Source: an uncultured Verrucomicrobia subdivision 3 bacterium (GTDB lineage: Bacteria > Verrucomicrobiota > Verrucomicrobiia > Limisphaerales > UBA11358). From it: 64,000 bases of DNA. Shown here in pieces: positions 35,094-44,780 of the stretch (the first letter of the stretch is position 1; each line of letters starts with the position of its first letter). Both the position numbers and the translations under genes were made by a program. Location: positions 1 to 64,000 of the forward strand of contig CAIQKM010000201.1 in NCBI GenBank assembly GCA_903872345.1. Reading direction: 5' to 3'. The notes under the pieces were generated by a model that was given only the letters and a program-made list of their open reading frames with translations, ran no database searches and had not been told where the DNA came from.

Positions 35094-38000
35094 ATGAACC
35101 TTGCCGGGCAGCTGGTTCGTATTTTGGTTGCCTGTGTGGTGTTGCTGGGGAGACATTCCGTCTTGGCTTTTTCCAGCACGGATGCCAACACTGTTTTCAG
35201 CGCCTACAATTCCGCCTTTTACAGCCAGAACGGCACAAACGGTTTTTTCAAGAACGGGCAGACCGACGGCAGTGAGGCTTATTTTTGGGGACAGGCCGAA
35301 ACCATTGAATGTGTGATCGACACCTACGAATGGACCACGAATGCGACCGCCAAAAGCATGATCACCAATCTGCTGAACGGTTTCCTGCAAAACAATGGTT
35401 CGAGCTGGACCTGGGATATTTACAACGACGACATCATGTGGGCGGTCATGGCCTTTGCCCGGGGCGGGCAGGATACGGGCATGACCAATTACTGCAACAT
35501 TGCCAAAGCGAATTTTGACGCGTGTTACGCCCGGGCTTGGGACACCGCTCTTGGCGGCGGCCTGTATTGGACCAGCGCCGACCAGTCCAAAAACGCCTGT
35601 GTGAACGGCCCCGGCGCGATTGCCGCGTATCTGCTCTACAAGATTTACAACGACACCAACTATTGGAACAAGGCCACGAACGTTTACTATTGGGAACGTT
35701 CGGTTTTATTCAATGCCAGCACCGGGTCCATTGACGACAACATCGGGACGAATGGCGTGATCAGCACCTGGGCGAGCACTTATAATCAGGGCACGTTTCT
35801 GGGCGCGGCCAATTTCGTCGGCCAGACCAATGATGCCACACTGGCCGCGCGCTACACCCTGCTGAACATGACCGGTGCCGGCGTGCTGCCCCAGTATGGC
35901 ATTGCGGGAAACAACTCCGGTTTCAACGCCATTTTTCTGCGCTGGATGAACCGGTTCATCCGCGATCGCAATTTGAAGGGCATCTATGGATCGTGGTTGC
36001 AAACCAATGCGATTGCCGCCTGGAACGGCCGCCGCACCGACAATCTCTCCTGGTGCCAGTGGCCGCAAACCACCCCGGCGGGTACCAACTTTTATTCCTG
36101 GGATTGCATCTCCTCGTTTGAAGCGTTACAGGCGGCGGATCCGACGCAAACCGACCCGGCGCTCGCGGTTCCCACGGACAACATTGATTACTGGCCGCTG
36201 GATGCCACCAGCGGCACCAGCGCCGCCGACCTCTCCGGCAATGGCAACAACGGCACCGTCAGCAACGCCACTTGGAATACCAGCGGCCGGGTGAAGGGCT
36301 GCCTGAATTTCAACGGCACGAACAGCTTCGTTCAGATCACCAATACCGTCGCCAATGACTTCACCATCGCTTTCTGGGTCAAAACCACCCAGACCGGTGG
36401 CAGCCCGCAATGGTTCAATGGTGCCGGCTTGGTGGATGGCGATTCGCCCGGGCCGGGAAATGATTTCGGCACCGCCCTGGTTGCCGGTAAATTCGCCATT
36501 GGCATTGGCAATCCGGACATGACCTTTTCCTCAACCTCGGCGATCAATGACGGGGTCTGGCATCATTGCGCGGCCACCCGGCAGCAATCCAGCGGCATGG
36601 TGAATATTTACGTGGACGGTCATCTGCAAACCACCGGCTACGCCGGCCGGAATACGCTGAATGCCTCCGCGCGACTGCTGTTCGGCGCGATTGCCTCGGG
36701 CGGCGGTTATTTTAATGGCAGCCTAGATGAAGTTCGGATGTTCAGCCGCACCCTCGGCAGCAACGAGGTTTCCGCCCTGTACAGCAATCTCATTTCCGCC
36801 CCGGTGGGCGCGCCGGCCAATGTTTCCGCCACCGCCGGCAACAATCAGGTGCAACTGAGCTGGCCCAAAGCCCCGCTCGGCACCGGCTACAATGTGAAGC
36901 GCGCCCTGCTAAGTGCAGGTCCGTATACCACAATCACCAACCTCACCGGCACCGCGTGCACCGACACCGGCGCGACCAACAACCGGACGTATTACTATGT
37001 GGTGTCCGCCACCAACAGCATCGGCGAAAGCACCAACTCGGCCCCGGTCAGCGTTAATGTCTCGGCCCTCACCGTTTGGCTGAAAGCAGATGCCTTGACC
37101 GGCCTGACCGGCGGTTCCCCCGTATCCGTCTGGTCCGATGCGAGCGGCAACGGTTACAATGCCATCCAAACTTTGGGCACCAACCAGCCGGTTTATGTGA
37201 CCAATGCCATGAACGGCATGCCGGTGGTCCGGTTTAACGCGACCAACAATGATTTCCTGTGGTTCCTCCGGCCGGTGCAGGATAATTTCACGATCATCTG
37301 TGTTTTTCAAAGCACGCAGGGGCTCGGCTCCGGCTCGTTATTTTATCAGGGTGCCGGACTGATAAATGGGGAAGTTTCCGGCACAGTAAATGATTTCGGC
37401 TCCTGCCTGTTTGCCAACGGTCAGGTCTGCGCTGGCACGGGCAATCCCGATGTGGCGGCGGTTTCCTCCGCCGGCTATAACAACGGGCTGCCGCATATCA
37501 TGACGTTCAAACGCACCGCCAGCACCGGTCAGATCTACCTGTATATGGATGGCACCCTCGTCGCCATCAGCACGGGCACCACCGCCTCGCTAACGGCCCC
37601 CAACCAGCTCATGCTCGGGGCGCTGCAAACCGTGAATAATTTTTTCAGCGGAGACATTGCCGAGGTGCAGATTTATAACACCGCGCTGGCCGATACCGAC
37701 CGGACCGGTTTTGAGCGTGCGCTCAAGTGTAAATATTCCCTGACGGGCGGCACCGTACCGGCCACGCCAACCGGTCTGGCGGGCAGTGCCGGCAACCGGC
37801 AGATTTCCTTGAACTGGCCGCTGACCAGCGGGGCTGCCACCTACAATCTGTGGCGTTCCACCAATGCCGGTTTGACCTATCAACTCACCGCCAGCAATCT
37901 CACTACCGGCAGCTACGTGGATACTGCGGCGGCCAACGGACGAACCAACTTCTACCATCTCACGGGTACCGATGCTTGCGGGGCCAGCGCCAACTCGGTC

Positions 38001-38234
38001 GCCGTGGCCGTCTGGCTGCCCTTGCCCGCACTGGGGATGAACGTCAGCTCGAACGCCCTCTCTCTAACCTGGCCGGGCTGGGCGAATGACTGGGCGTTGT
38101 ATGCCGCCACGAATCTGAATCCACCGGTCGCTTGGGCGGTCGTCACCAACGCCACCGGCAGCAATAATAATTCTTTTGGCGTAACCCTGCCCATCGGCAC
38201 GGGCAACCGGTTTTACCGGCTGAGCAGTCCGTAA
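35094..38234 (+). CDS. GH76 endo-alpha-1,6-mannanase with LamG-like and Fn3-like tail
   Basis: 1046 residues. A signal peptide (LVRILVACVVLLGRHSVLAFS) precedes a GH76 domain (about 25-345) with the catalytic Asp pair in IYNDDIMWAVMAFAR (Asp112-Asp113) and the family stretches GGLYWTSADQSKNACVNG and STYNQGTFLGAANF. The domain hydrolyses the alpha-1,6-mannan backbone. The tail is a LamG-type domain, Fn3, a second concanavalin-like domain, Fn3 and a C-terminal Ig-like domain ending RFYRLSSP, closely matching the tail of the giant GH2 at 27033-32360. ATG 35034 is an alternative start (20 extra residues). It is followed by the GH127 gene after 49 bp. Secreted; the tail may hold the enzyme on the glycan or surface. 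Confidence 0.92.
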   Translation: MNLAGQLVRILVACVVLLGRHSVLAFSSTDANTVFSAYNSAFYSQNGTNGFFKNGQTDGSEAYFWGQAETIECVIDTYEWTTNATAKSMITNLLNGFLQNNGSSWTWDIYNDDIMWAVMAFARGGQDTGMTNYCNIAKANFDACYARAWDTALGGGLYWTSADQSKNACVNGPGAIAAYLLYKIYNDTNYWNKATNVYYWERSVLFNASTGSIDDNIGTNGVISTWASTYNQGTFLGAANFVGQTNDATLAARYTLLNMTGAGVLPQYGIAGNNSGFNAIFLRWMNRFIRDRNLKGIYGSWLQTNAIAAWNGRRTDNLSWCQWPQTTPAGTNFYSWDCISSFEALQAADPTQTDPALAVPTDNIDYWPLDATSGTSAADLSGNGNNGTVSNATWNTSGRVKGCLNFNGTNSFVQITNTVANDFTIAFWVKTTQTGGSPQWFNGAGLVDGDSPGPGNDFGTALVAGKFAIGIGNPDMTFSSTSAINDGVWHHCAATRQQSSGMVNIYVDGHLQTTGYAGRNTLNASARLLFGAIASGGGYFNGSLDEVRMFSRTLGSNEVSALYSNLISAPVGAPANVSATAGNNQVQLSWPKAPLGTGYNVKRALLSAGPYTTITNLTGTACTDTGATNNRTYYYVVSATNSIGESTNSAPVSVNVSALTVWLKADALTGLTGGSPVSVWSDASGNGYNAIQTLGTNQPVYVTNAMNGMPVVRFNATNNDFLWFLRPVQDNFTIICVFQSTQGLGSGSLFYQGAGLINGEVSGTVNDFGSCLFANGQVCAGTGNPDVAAVSSAGYNNGLPHIMTFKRTASTGQIYLYMDGTLVAISTGTTASLTAPNQLMLGALQTVNNFFSGDIAEVQIYNTALADTDRTGFERALKCKYSLTGGTVPATPTGLAGSAGNRQISLNWPLTSGAATYNLWRSTNAGLTYQLTASNLTTGSYVDTAAANGRTNFYHLTGTDACGASANSVAVAVWLPLPALGMNVSSNALSLTWPGWANDWALYAATNLNPPVAWAVVTNATGSNNNSFGVTLPIGTGNRFYRLSSP

Positions 38235-38283
38235 CATTTCCCGCTTCCGGCAACCTGCGTAAGTCCTTAACGTATTTAAATTC

Positions 38284-40806
38284 ATGAATCGCAATGTGAG
38301 CAAAAATCTCCTGGCGTGCTGGACGGCAACGCTGGTCATCGGCGCCACCGGGGTGCAAGCCGGGGTGGATATTGTGGCGGGTCCCGACCTGACGCCCACC
38401 AACAGCTTTTATGTGGGCAACCGGTCACCTTTGGAACCGAGCTGGTTCATTCCCCTGCCCATCGGCGCGGTGCAGCCCAAAGGCTGGCTTAACGTGATGT
38501 TGCAACGGCAGCGGGCCGGCCTGTGCGGTCACTTGGGCGAAATCAGCGCCTGGCTGGAAAAGGATGGCAACGCCTGGCTGAGCCGCGACGGCAAAGGAAA
38601 ATACGGCTGGGAGGAAGTCCCCTACTGGCTGCGCGGTTATCTGCCGCTCGCTTACATTTTGAACGATCCCAAAATGATCGCCGAGGGCGAGATCTGGATC
38701 CAGGGTGCCATGAACAGCCAGCGCGCCAACGGCGATTTTGGTCCGGATCAAAAATTTGAAGATGATGGTTCGCGCGATTTCTGGGCGAACATGCTCATGA
38801 TGTTTTGTCTGGAATCGTATTATGAACATTCCCATGACGCCCGGGTGCTGGAGGTGATGACGAAATATTTCCGCTATCACCTGACGATTCCCGACAACCT
38901 GCTGCTCACGCATTACTGGCAGAAGATGCGCGGCGGCGATGAGCTTTACAGCATCTACTGGCTCTACAACCGCACTGGCGACGGCAATTTGCTGACGCTG
39001 GCCGACAAAATTCATCGCGTGACCGCCAACTGGGAAATGCCCGGCACCCTGCCCGACTGGCACAACGTGAACAACGCCGAATGTTTCCGCGAACCCGCCA
39101 CGTACTTTTTGCAGACGCATAATCAGTCCGATTTGACGGCGTCGTATGCGGACTTTACCGAACTGCGCAAGCGTTACGGCCAGGTGCCCGGCGGTATGTT
39201 TGGCGGCGACGAGGTTTGCCGGCCCGGTTATGCCGATCCGCGTCAGGCCGTCGAAACCTGCGGCATGGTGGAACAAATGTTCTCCGATGAATTATTGGTG
39301 CAGATGAGCGGCGATCCCAGCTGGGCGGATAATTGCGAGAACGTGGCCTTCAACTCCTATCCGGCGGCCCTCACGGAAGACATGCGGGCACTGCGCTATC
39401 TCACCGCGCCCAATCTGGTCGTGAGCGACGCCAAGAACCACGCGCCCGGCATTAACAACGGCGGGCCGTTCCTGCTGATGAATCCCTTCAGCTCCCGCTG
39501 CTGCCAGCACAACCATTCAATGGGCTGGCCGTATTTCACCAAACATCTCTGGCTGGCCACGCCGGACAATGGCCTCTGCGCGGATGTTTACAGCGCCAGC
39601 GAAGTGACCGCCCAGGTCGGCAACGGCACGCACGTGCGCATTGCCGAAGCCACCCATTATCCCTTCGAGCAAACCATCGCCTTCACCATCCAGGCGGATC
39701 AGTCCGTGACCTTTCCGCTCTACCTGCGCATCCCGGGCTGGAGCAAAACGGCGGCGGTTTCCGTGAATGGCCAACCGCAGAGTGTCCAACCGGAAGCCGG
39801 CAAATTTGTGCGCCTCGAACGTCAGTGGTCAACCGGCGACACGGTGACGCTGCAACTGCCCATGGAAGTTTCCGTGCAGCGCTGGGCCGCCAATCATGAC
39901 AGCGTCAGCGTCAACTATGGTCCCCTCACCTTCTCGCTGAAAATTGGCGAGCGCTTGGAACGCGTGGACAGCGCCAAGACCGCCATCGGCGATTCGAGCT
40001 GGCAACCCACCGCCGACCCGGTGCAATGGCCGTCCTTCGGTCTTTACCCCACCACGCCGTGGAATTACGGACTGGTGTTGGATGAGGCCAAACCGGCGGC
40101 GGCCTTCACGGTCAAAACCTCGGCGTGGCCGGCGGATGATTATCCGTTCAGCCCGGCAAGCGCACCCGTTCAAATCATCGCCAGCGGCAGACTGATTCCC
40201 GAATGGACGCAGGACAAATACGGCCTCTGCGCCGTGCTGCAACCCAGCCCCGCCCGCAGCGAACAGCCGCTGGAAACCCTGACCCTTCTGCCCATGGGCG
40301 CGGCCCGCCTGCGCATTTCCGCCTTCCCCACGATTGGCTCGGGACCGGACGCGCATCAATGGGTGGCACCGGATGCACCGCATAAATCCGAGTACGCAGC
40401 CAGCGCCTCCTTCACCTGTCCGAGCGATACTTTGGACGCGCTGGGCGACGGTCTGATTCCCGCCGCCTCCAACGATGAAAGCATCCCGCGCTTCACCTGG
40501 TGGGATCACCGTGGCACCACCGAATGGGTGCAATATGACTTTCCCCAGCCGAAGGTGGTCTCCGGCGTGAACGTCTATTGGTTTGACGACACCGGCAAAG
40601 GCGAGTGTCGCGTCCCGAAAACCTGGCGCGTGCTCTACCAAGATGGCGGCGATTGGAAACCGGTTCCCGATGCCGTCCGCGCCGCCACCGCCAAAGACCG
40701 GTTCAATACGCTGACCTTTGCGCCCTTGAAAACTTCGGCGCTGCGGATCGAAGCGGTTCTCCAGAACGGATTTTCCGGCGGCATTCTGGAGTGGCAGGTG
40801 AAGTAA
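38284..40806 (+). CDS. GH127-family (DUF1680) beta-L-arabinofuranosidase-like enzyme
   Basis: 840 residues: a signal peptide (LLACWTATLVIGATGVQAG), an (alpha/alpha)6 barrel and beta-sandwich domains. The cysteine-glycosidase site is complete: Glu310 in FGGDEVCRPG as likely acid/base, Glu324 and Cys326 in VETCGMVEQM, and Cys406-Cys407 in SSRCCQHN as zinc ligands and nucleophile. Residues about 750-840 (WVQYDFPQPKVVSGVNVYWF) look like an F5/8-type sugar-binding domain. Characterised relatives release beta-L-arabinofuranose, but the DUF1680 superfamily is wider, so the sugar removed here is uncertain. Second gene of the GH76 operon. Its stop is 6 bp from the convergent GH92 gene. Confidence 0.87.
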   Translation: MNRNVSKNLLACWTATLVIGATGVQAGVDIVAGPDLTPTNSFYVGNRSPLEPSWFIPLPIGAVQPKGWLNVMLQRQRAGLCGHLGEISAWLEKDGNAWLSRDGKGKYGWEEVPYWLRGYLPLAYILNDPKMIAEGEIWIQGAMNSQRANGDFGPDQKFEDDGSRDFWANMLMMFCLESYYEHSHDARVLEVMTKYFRYHLTIPDNLLLTHYWQKMRGGDELYSIYWLYNRTGDGNLLTLADKIHRVTANWEMPGTLPDWHNVNNAECFREPATYFLQTHNQSDLTASYADFTELRKRYGQVPGGMFGGDEVCRPGYADPRQAVETCGMVEQMFSDELLVQMSGDPSWADNCENVAFNSYPAALTEDMRALRYLTAPNLVVSDAKNHAPGINNGGPFLLMNPFSSRCCQHNHSMGWPYFTKHLWLATPDNGLCADVYSASEVTAQVGNGTHVRIAEATHYPFEQTIAFTIQADQSVTFPLYLRIPGWSKTAAVSVNGQPQSVQPEAGKFVRLERQWSTGDTVTLQLPMEVSVQRWAANHDSVSVNYGPLTFSLKIGERLERVDSAKTAIGDSSWQPTADPVQWPSFGLYPTTPWNYGLVLDEAKPAAAFTVKTSAWPADDYPFSPASAPVQIIASGRLIPEWTQDKYGLCAVLQPSPARSEQPLETLTLLPMGAARLRISAFPTIGSGPDAHQWVAPDAPHKSEYAASASFTCPSDTLDALGDGLIPAASNDESIPRFTWWDHRGTTEWVQYDFPQPKVVSGVNVYWFDDTGKGECRVPKTWRVLYQDGGDWKPVPDAVRAATAKDRFNTLTFAPLKTSALRIEAVLQNGFSGGILEWQVK

Positions 40807-40812
40807 TTCGGC

Positions 40813-43119
40813 CTATCGACCGGGAAGACTGCTGATTGGCGCGGCCGGTCGGCTGGTTTGGTTCGTAGCCCAGTGAAAGTTCGGACTGGATTCCAGGTTT
40901 AACTGCAATTGTCCACCGGCAGCGATCTGACCATGGGTAAGGAAAACCTTTTCGAACGTCTCGCCGTTCAACGTCGCTGAATCGATATACGGCCGCTGCG
41001 GACCGTTGGCCGGGGCGTCGATGATGAATTGGCGGTTAACGCCGACCTTTAGGGTGGCCCGGTCAAAGATGGGACTGCCAAGCACATAGGCGTCGGTGCC
41101 GGGACAAACCGGGTAAATACCCAGCGCACTAAAAACATACCACGCTGACATCTGGCCGGTATCTTCATCGCCGGACAATCCATCGGGAGTGGATTGATAG
41201 AGCTGGTTCATCACCTCCCGGATCCGAAACTGGGTTTTCCACGGCTGGCCGGCCAGGGCATAAAGGTACACGACGTGATGCACCGGTTCATTGCAATGCG
41301 CGTATTGGCCGAATCCTTGGGCGACCATCTCGTTCATTTCGTGAATCATGCCGTAGTAGGTGCCGATCTTCACCTCCGACCCGGCGGCGAACAGAGCATC
41401 CAGCTTGCGCGTGAAGCGGTCTTCGCCACCGAGCAACTGGATAAGCCCGGGCACATCCTGCATGACACTCCAGGTCCATTGCCAGGCATTGCCTTCCACA
41501 AATGGACCGCCCCATTCAATGGGATCAAAATTTTCCCGCCACGAACCGTCCTTGTGCCGGCCGCGCATGAAGCCGGTGCCGACATCGAAGACATTCGTGT
41601 AATTCATCGCCGAGCGGGCGAAAGCGGTGGCATCCGCCGGCCGGTTGGCCGCCGAGGCGAGCACGGCGGCGCAGAAATCGTCATAGGCGTACTCCAGCGT
41701 TTTGGAGGTGGCATCGGGAATGTCGGGATAAGGGACATAACCCAGCTTGTCAAAATAGTCATACCCCTGGCGACCGTGACCAAAGATCGCTTCACCGTGG
41801 GCATCATGCTTCACGGCGTCTACTGCGTCCGGGAGATCAAACGGGCGGATGTTTTTGACCCAGGCATCCGCGAGAATGGAAAAGGCGTGGTTGCCAATCA
41901 TGGCATTGCGCCAGCCGGGACTGGACCATTGCGGCAGCCAGCCGCATTCGTGCCGGGCGTTCAGGATGCCCTGAACAATTTCAGCACTGATTTCAGGATA
42001 GAGCAGATTGTAGAGCGGATGCGCCGCCCGGAACGAGTCCCAGTAACCGGTATCCGTGTAGGCGTAGCCGGTGTGAAGTTTGCCATCGTAGGGGCTGTAA
42101 TAAATTGGGTGGCCATCCGCGTCGTGTTCATAAAACCGGTGCGGAAATAATATGCTGCGATACAGGGCGCTGTAGAAGGTGCGCTGCTGTTCCTCTGTGC
42201 CGCCTTCCACGCGGGCCCGGCCGAGCATTTCGTTCCACCGGGCTTCGGCCTTCCGGCGGACGGTGTCGAAATCGGCGTGCCCAATCTCCTGCTCCAGATT
42301 CCGGACCGCCTGTTCCGGGCTGATGAACGAAGACGCCACCCGGCATTCCACCACCGGATTCGTGCTGGTATCAAAGCGCAGATACGCCCCGACGTGCGGA
42401 CCATCCAAATGAGTGACACCAGCGAGCACGGTGCGGTTGGACCACACCCCGCTGGCAACGAATGGACGGTCGAAGCTCAGCACAAAGTAGTTACCAAAAC
42501 TGTCCGGCACCGCACCCCGGTTGTTGCGCGCCACGCCGATGATCTTGTTTTCCCCCGGCACAATTTCCACCGAGGAAAATTTCTCGCTCGGGAACAGGTC
42601 GAGAATTACGAACGAATCCCCCTTCGCGGCAAAGGTGAAACGGAATCGCGCCGCCCGTTCGGTGGGGGTGAGTTCAACGGTGGCCTGCCACGTATCCAAC
42701 CGGACTTTGTAATAGCTGGGCTGCGCCACCTCATTGGCGTGATCGAAGGCGGAGGCACGGTCCGCTTCATCCACCACCAGCTTGCCGGAAACGGGCATCA
42801 GGGCAAAGGCGCCGTATTCGGGAATCCAGACGCTGGGCTGATGCGTCTCGCGAATGCCGCGAATTTCATGGTGGTTATACTGGTAATAAAACGAATCATT
42901 CTGCGGCTGCGTGTAGGGCGCCCACGTGTTCATGGGAAACGGCAGCGCAATGGCGGGATAGGTATTGCCGTGCGAAAACGAGCCGGTGGAATCCGTGCCT
43001 TGCAGCGGATTGGCCAGATGCACGGGGTCAAATTCCGCCGCCAGCGCCAGGTTTGCCAAAGCAAGACTTGCGCATACGCTCAGGCCCCGGCGCAGGGGGA
43101 GTTTGAAAAGCAGACACAT
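40813..43119 (-). CDS. GH92 alpha-mannosidase, second copy
   Basis: 768 residues from ATG 43119, which gives the signal MCLLFKLPLRRGLSVCASLALANLALAA. Motifs: LANPLQGTDSTGSFSHGNTYP, IRGIRETHQPSVW, YTDTGYWDSFRAAHPL, FVEGNAWQWTW (catalytic Glu), HCNEPVHHVVYLYALAGQPW and LSGDEDTGQMSAWYVF (base Asp). It is diverged from the first GH92 (HCNEP instead of HGNEP; GDEDTGQ instead of GNDDCGQ), so linkage preference may differ. Last gene of the DUF4965-sulfatase-GH92 operon, 26 bp after the sulfatase. Association with a sulfatase suggests a sulfated mannose-containing glycan. The longer frame to 43248 overlaps the sulfatase gene and is not needed. Confidence 0.92.
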   Translation of the reverse strand: MCLLFKLPLRRGLSVCASLALANLALAAEFDPVHLANPLQGTDSTGSFSHGNTYPAIALPFPMNTWAPYTQPQNDSFYYQYNHHEIRGIRETHQPSVWIPEYGAFALMPVSGKLVVDEADRASAFDHANEVAQPSYYKVRLDTWQATVELTPTERAARFRFTFAAKGDSFVILDLFPSEKFSSVEIVPGENKIIGVARNNRGAVPDSFGNYFVLSFDRPFVASGVWSNRTVLAGVTHLDGPHVGAYLRFDTSTNPVVECRVASSFISPEQAVRNLEQEIGHADFDTVRRKAEARWNEMLGRARVEGGTEEQQRTFYSALYRSILFPHRFYEHDADGHPIYYSPYDGKLHTGYAYTDTGYWDSFRAAHPLYNLLYPEISAEIVQGILNARHECGWLPQWSSPGWRNAMIGNHAFSILADAWVKNIRPFDLPDAVDAVKHDAHGEAIFGHGRQGYDYFDKLGYVPYPDIPDATSKTLEYAYDDFCAAVLASAANRPADATAFARSAMNYTNVFDVGTGFMRGRHKDGSWRENFDPIEWGGPFVEGNAWQWTWSVMQDVPGLIQLLGGEDRFTRKLDALFAAGSEVKIGTYYGMIHEMNEMVAQGFGQYAHCNEPVHHVVYLYALAGQPWKTQFRIREVMNQLYQSTPDGLSGDEDTGQMSAWYVFSALGIYPVCPGTDAYVLGSPIFDRATLKVGVNRQFIIDAPANGPQRPYIDSATLNGETFEKVFLTHGQIAAGGQLQLNLESSPNFHWATNQTSRPAAPISSLPGR

Positions 43120-43145
43120 AATTTTAGGGAAAGAGTCAGGCGGGC

Positions 43146-44780
43146 CTATTCGGCCCCGGCCGGGCGAGCATTCGCATTTTGATTTTGCCTGGCCCGTTTG
43201 GATTCGGGCATGGGCAGCACATGCGTGCGATTGGCCCAAGCTTCCCATAGGGCGAGCAATTCACCGGCCTTGGCCGACTGGCTGGCGGCGAGGTTGTGCA
43301 ACTCGGTGCGATCGGCCTTCATATCATACAATTCCCAGCCACCCTTGGCACCCCGGCGGACCAGTTTCCAATCCCCGACGCGAACGGCGGCATTCCCTTC
43401 GTGTTCCCAGAAGAGGGCATCCCGGGCAATGGTCTGCGTGCCAAAGGCGGGCCGGAGACTGCGGCCTTCCATCGGAAGAATGGTTTTGCCATTGAATTCT
43501 TTCGGATAGGTGGCTCCGCCCAAATCCACGACGGTGGCCATCACATCCACCACGTGCGCCGAGTCGGTGCGGAATTCATTTTTTGCGCTGATGCCGGCCG
43601 GCCAGTGGGCGATGAACGGCGACGCAATGCCGCCCTCATGATTGAAATGCTTGTATAGCCGGAATGGCGTGTTTTCCAGCGTGGCCCACGACTGCCCGCA
43701 AAACACCGTGCTGTCCGCCGCGCCCGGATGCGCTCCTTCCAGCCGCCCGTTCGGACCGGATTCGGCGTTACCGCCGTTGTCGCTCATGAACAGGATGAGC
43801 GTGTTATCCAGCAAGCCGCGCTCTTTCAACGCCTGTGTCAGCACGCCGACTTCCTGATCCAGGTGCCAGACGCACGCGGCATAGATGGACATGATCTGGT
43901 CGAAGCGATCCTGTTGCTCCGGCGTCAGCGAATCCCAAGCTTTCACTTCGGGCGGACGCGGCGAAAGCGCCCATTGCGGATCAATCAGGCCCATGGCCTG
44001 CTGCCGCGCGTAACGCGCCTCGCGGAGCTTGTCCCAACCGTTGGTGTAAATGCCGTGGCGAAACCGGGCGATGTCCTCCGGCGGCGCCTGCAACGGGAAA
44101 TGCGGGGCGTTGAAGGCCAGATAGAGGAAGAACGGCTTTTTCGCCGCCGTGGCCTCATCAATGAACTTGATGCCAAATTGGGTCCAGAGATCCGTGGAAT
44201 ACCAGTGCTTGGGCAGGCGCGGATCATCATTCGCAATTTTTCCGCCGTTCAAATACAACTCCGCCCTTGCGCCTTCGGGATAATAAAACCCGCCTTCGGG
44301 TGCCGTCAGGTTGCGATCAAACCCGCGGTTGTGCGGCGATACGCCATGATTCTGCCCGACATGCCATTTGCCCGTCATGGCGGTGAAATATCCGGCTTCG
44401 CGCAAAACCTGGGCCATCGTCACGCACGAATCATTCAGGTGTCCCTGATACCCCGGCAACCCGTCGTCCGCGATCATCCGCCCGATGCCCGCCTCATGCG
44501 AGTAGAGTCCGGTCAGGAGGGCGGCGCGGGTGGGGCAGCAGCGGCCGGTGTTGTAAAACTGCGTGAAGCGCAACCCGTCATGGGCGAGCGAATCCAGATG
44601 GGGCGTTGGGATTTCGCTGCCGAAACAACTGATGTCCGAGTAGCCCATATCGTCCGCCAGGATCACAATGATATTCGGCCGCTCCGGGGCGGCGGTCGCC
44701 AGCAGCGGCAAACAGAGCCCCAGAACCAAAGCCAGCCATCTGACTGGTCCGGATGGGGCGGAGACAATGGTCGGTTTCAT
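43146..44780 (-). CDS. Sulfatase, S1 family
   Basis: 544 residues: a signal (WLALVLGLCLPLLATAA) and an alkaline-phosphatase-like sulfatase fold. Metal ligands are in NIIVILADDMGYSD and LFMSDNGGN, and the formylglycine motif is CCPTR (Cys81) in GRCCPTRAALLTGLY. TGKWHVGQNHG and APHFPLQAP carry other active-site residues. It needs a formylglycine-generating enzyme or anSME encoded elsewhere. The start ATG overlaps the upstream DUF4965 stop (TAATG at 44778-44782). It would remove sulfate esters from a glycan in the periplasm or outside; the substrate subfamily cannot be read from sequence. Confidence 0.92.
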   Translation of the reverse strand: MKPTIVSAPSGPVRWLALVLGLCLPLLATAAPERPNIIVILADDMGYSDISCFGSEIPTPHLDSLAHDGLRFTQFYNTGRCCPTRAALLTGLYSHEAGIGRMIADDGLPGYQGHLNDSCVTMAQVLREAGYFTAMTGKWHVGQNHGVSPHNRGFDRNLTAPEGGFYYPEGARAELYLNGGKIANDDPRLPKHWYSTDLWTQFGIKFIDEATAAKKPFFLYLAFNAPHFPLQAPPEDIARFRHGIYTNGWDKLREARYARQQAMGLIDPQWALSPRPPEVKAWDSLTPEQQDRFDQIMSIYAACVWHLDQEVGVLTQALKERGLLDNTLILFMSDNGGNAESGPNGRLEGAHPGAADSTVFCGQSWATLENTPFRLYKHFNHEGGIASPFIAHWPAGISAKNEFRTDSAHVVDVMATVVDLGGATYPKEFNGKTILPMEGRSLRPAFGTQTIARDALFWEHEGNAAVRVGDWKLVRRGAKGGWELYDMKADRTELHNLAASQSAKAGELLALWEAWANRTHVLPMPESKRARQNQNANARPAGAE

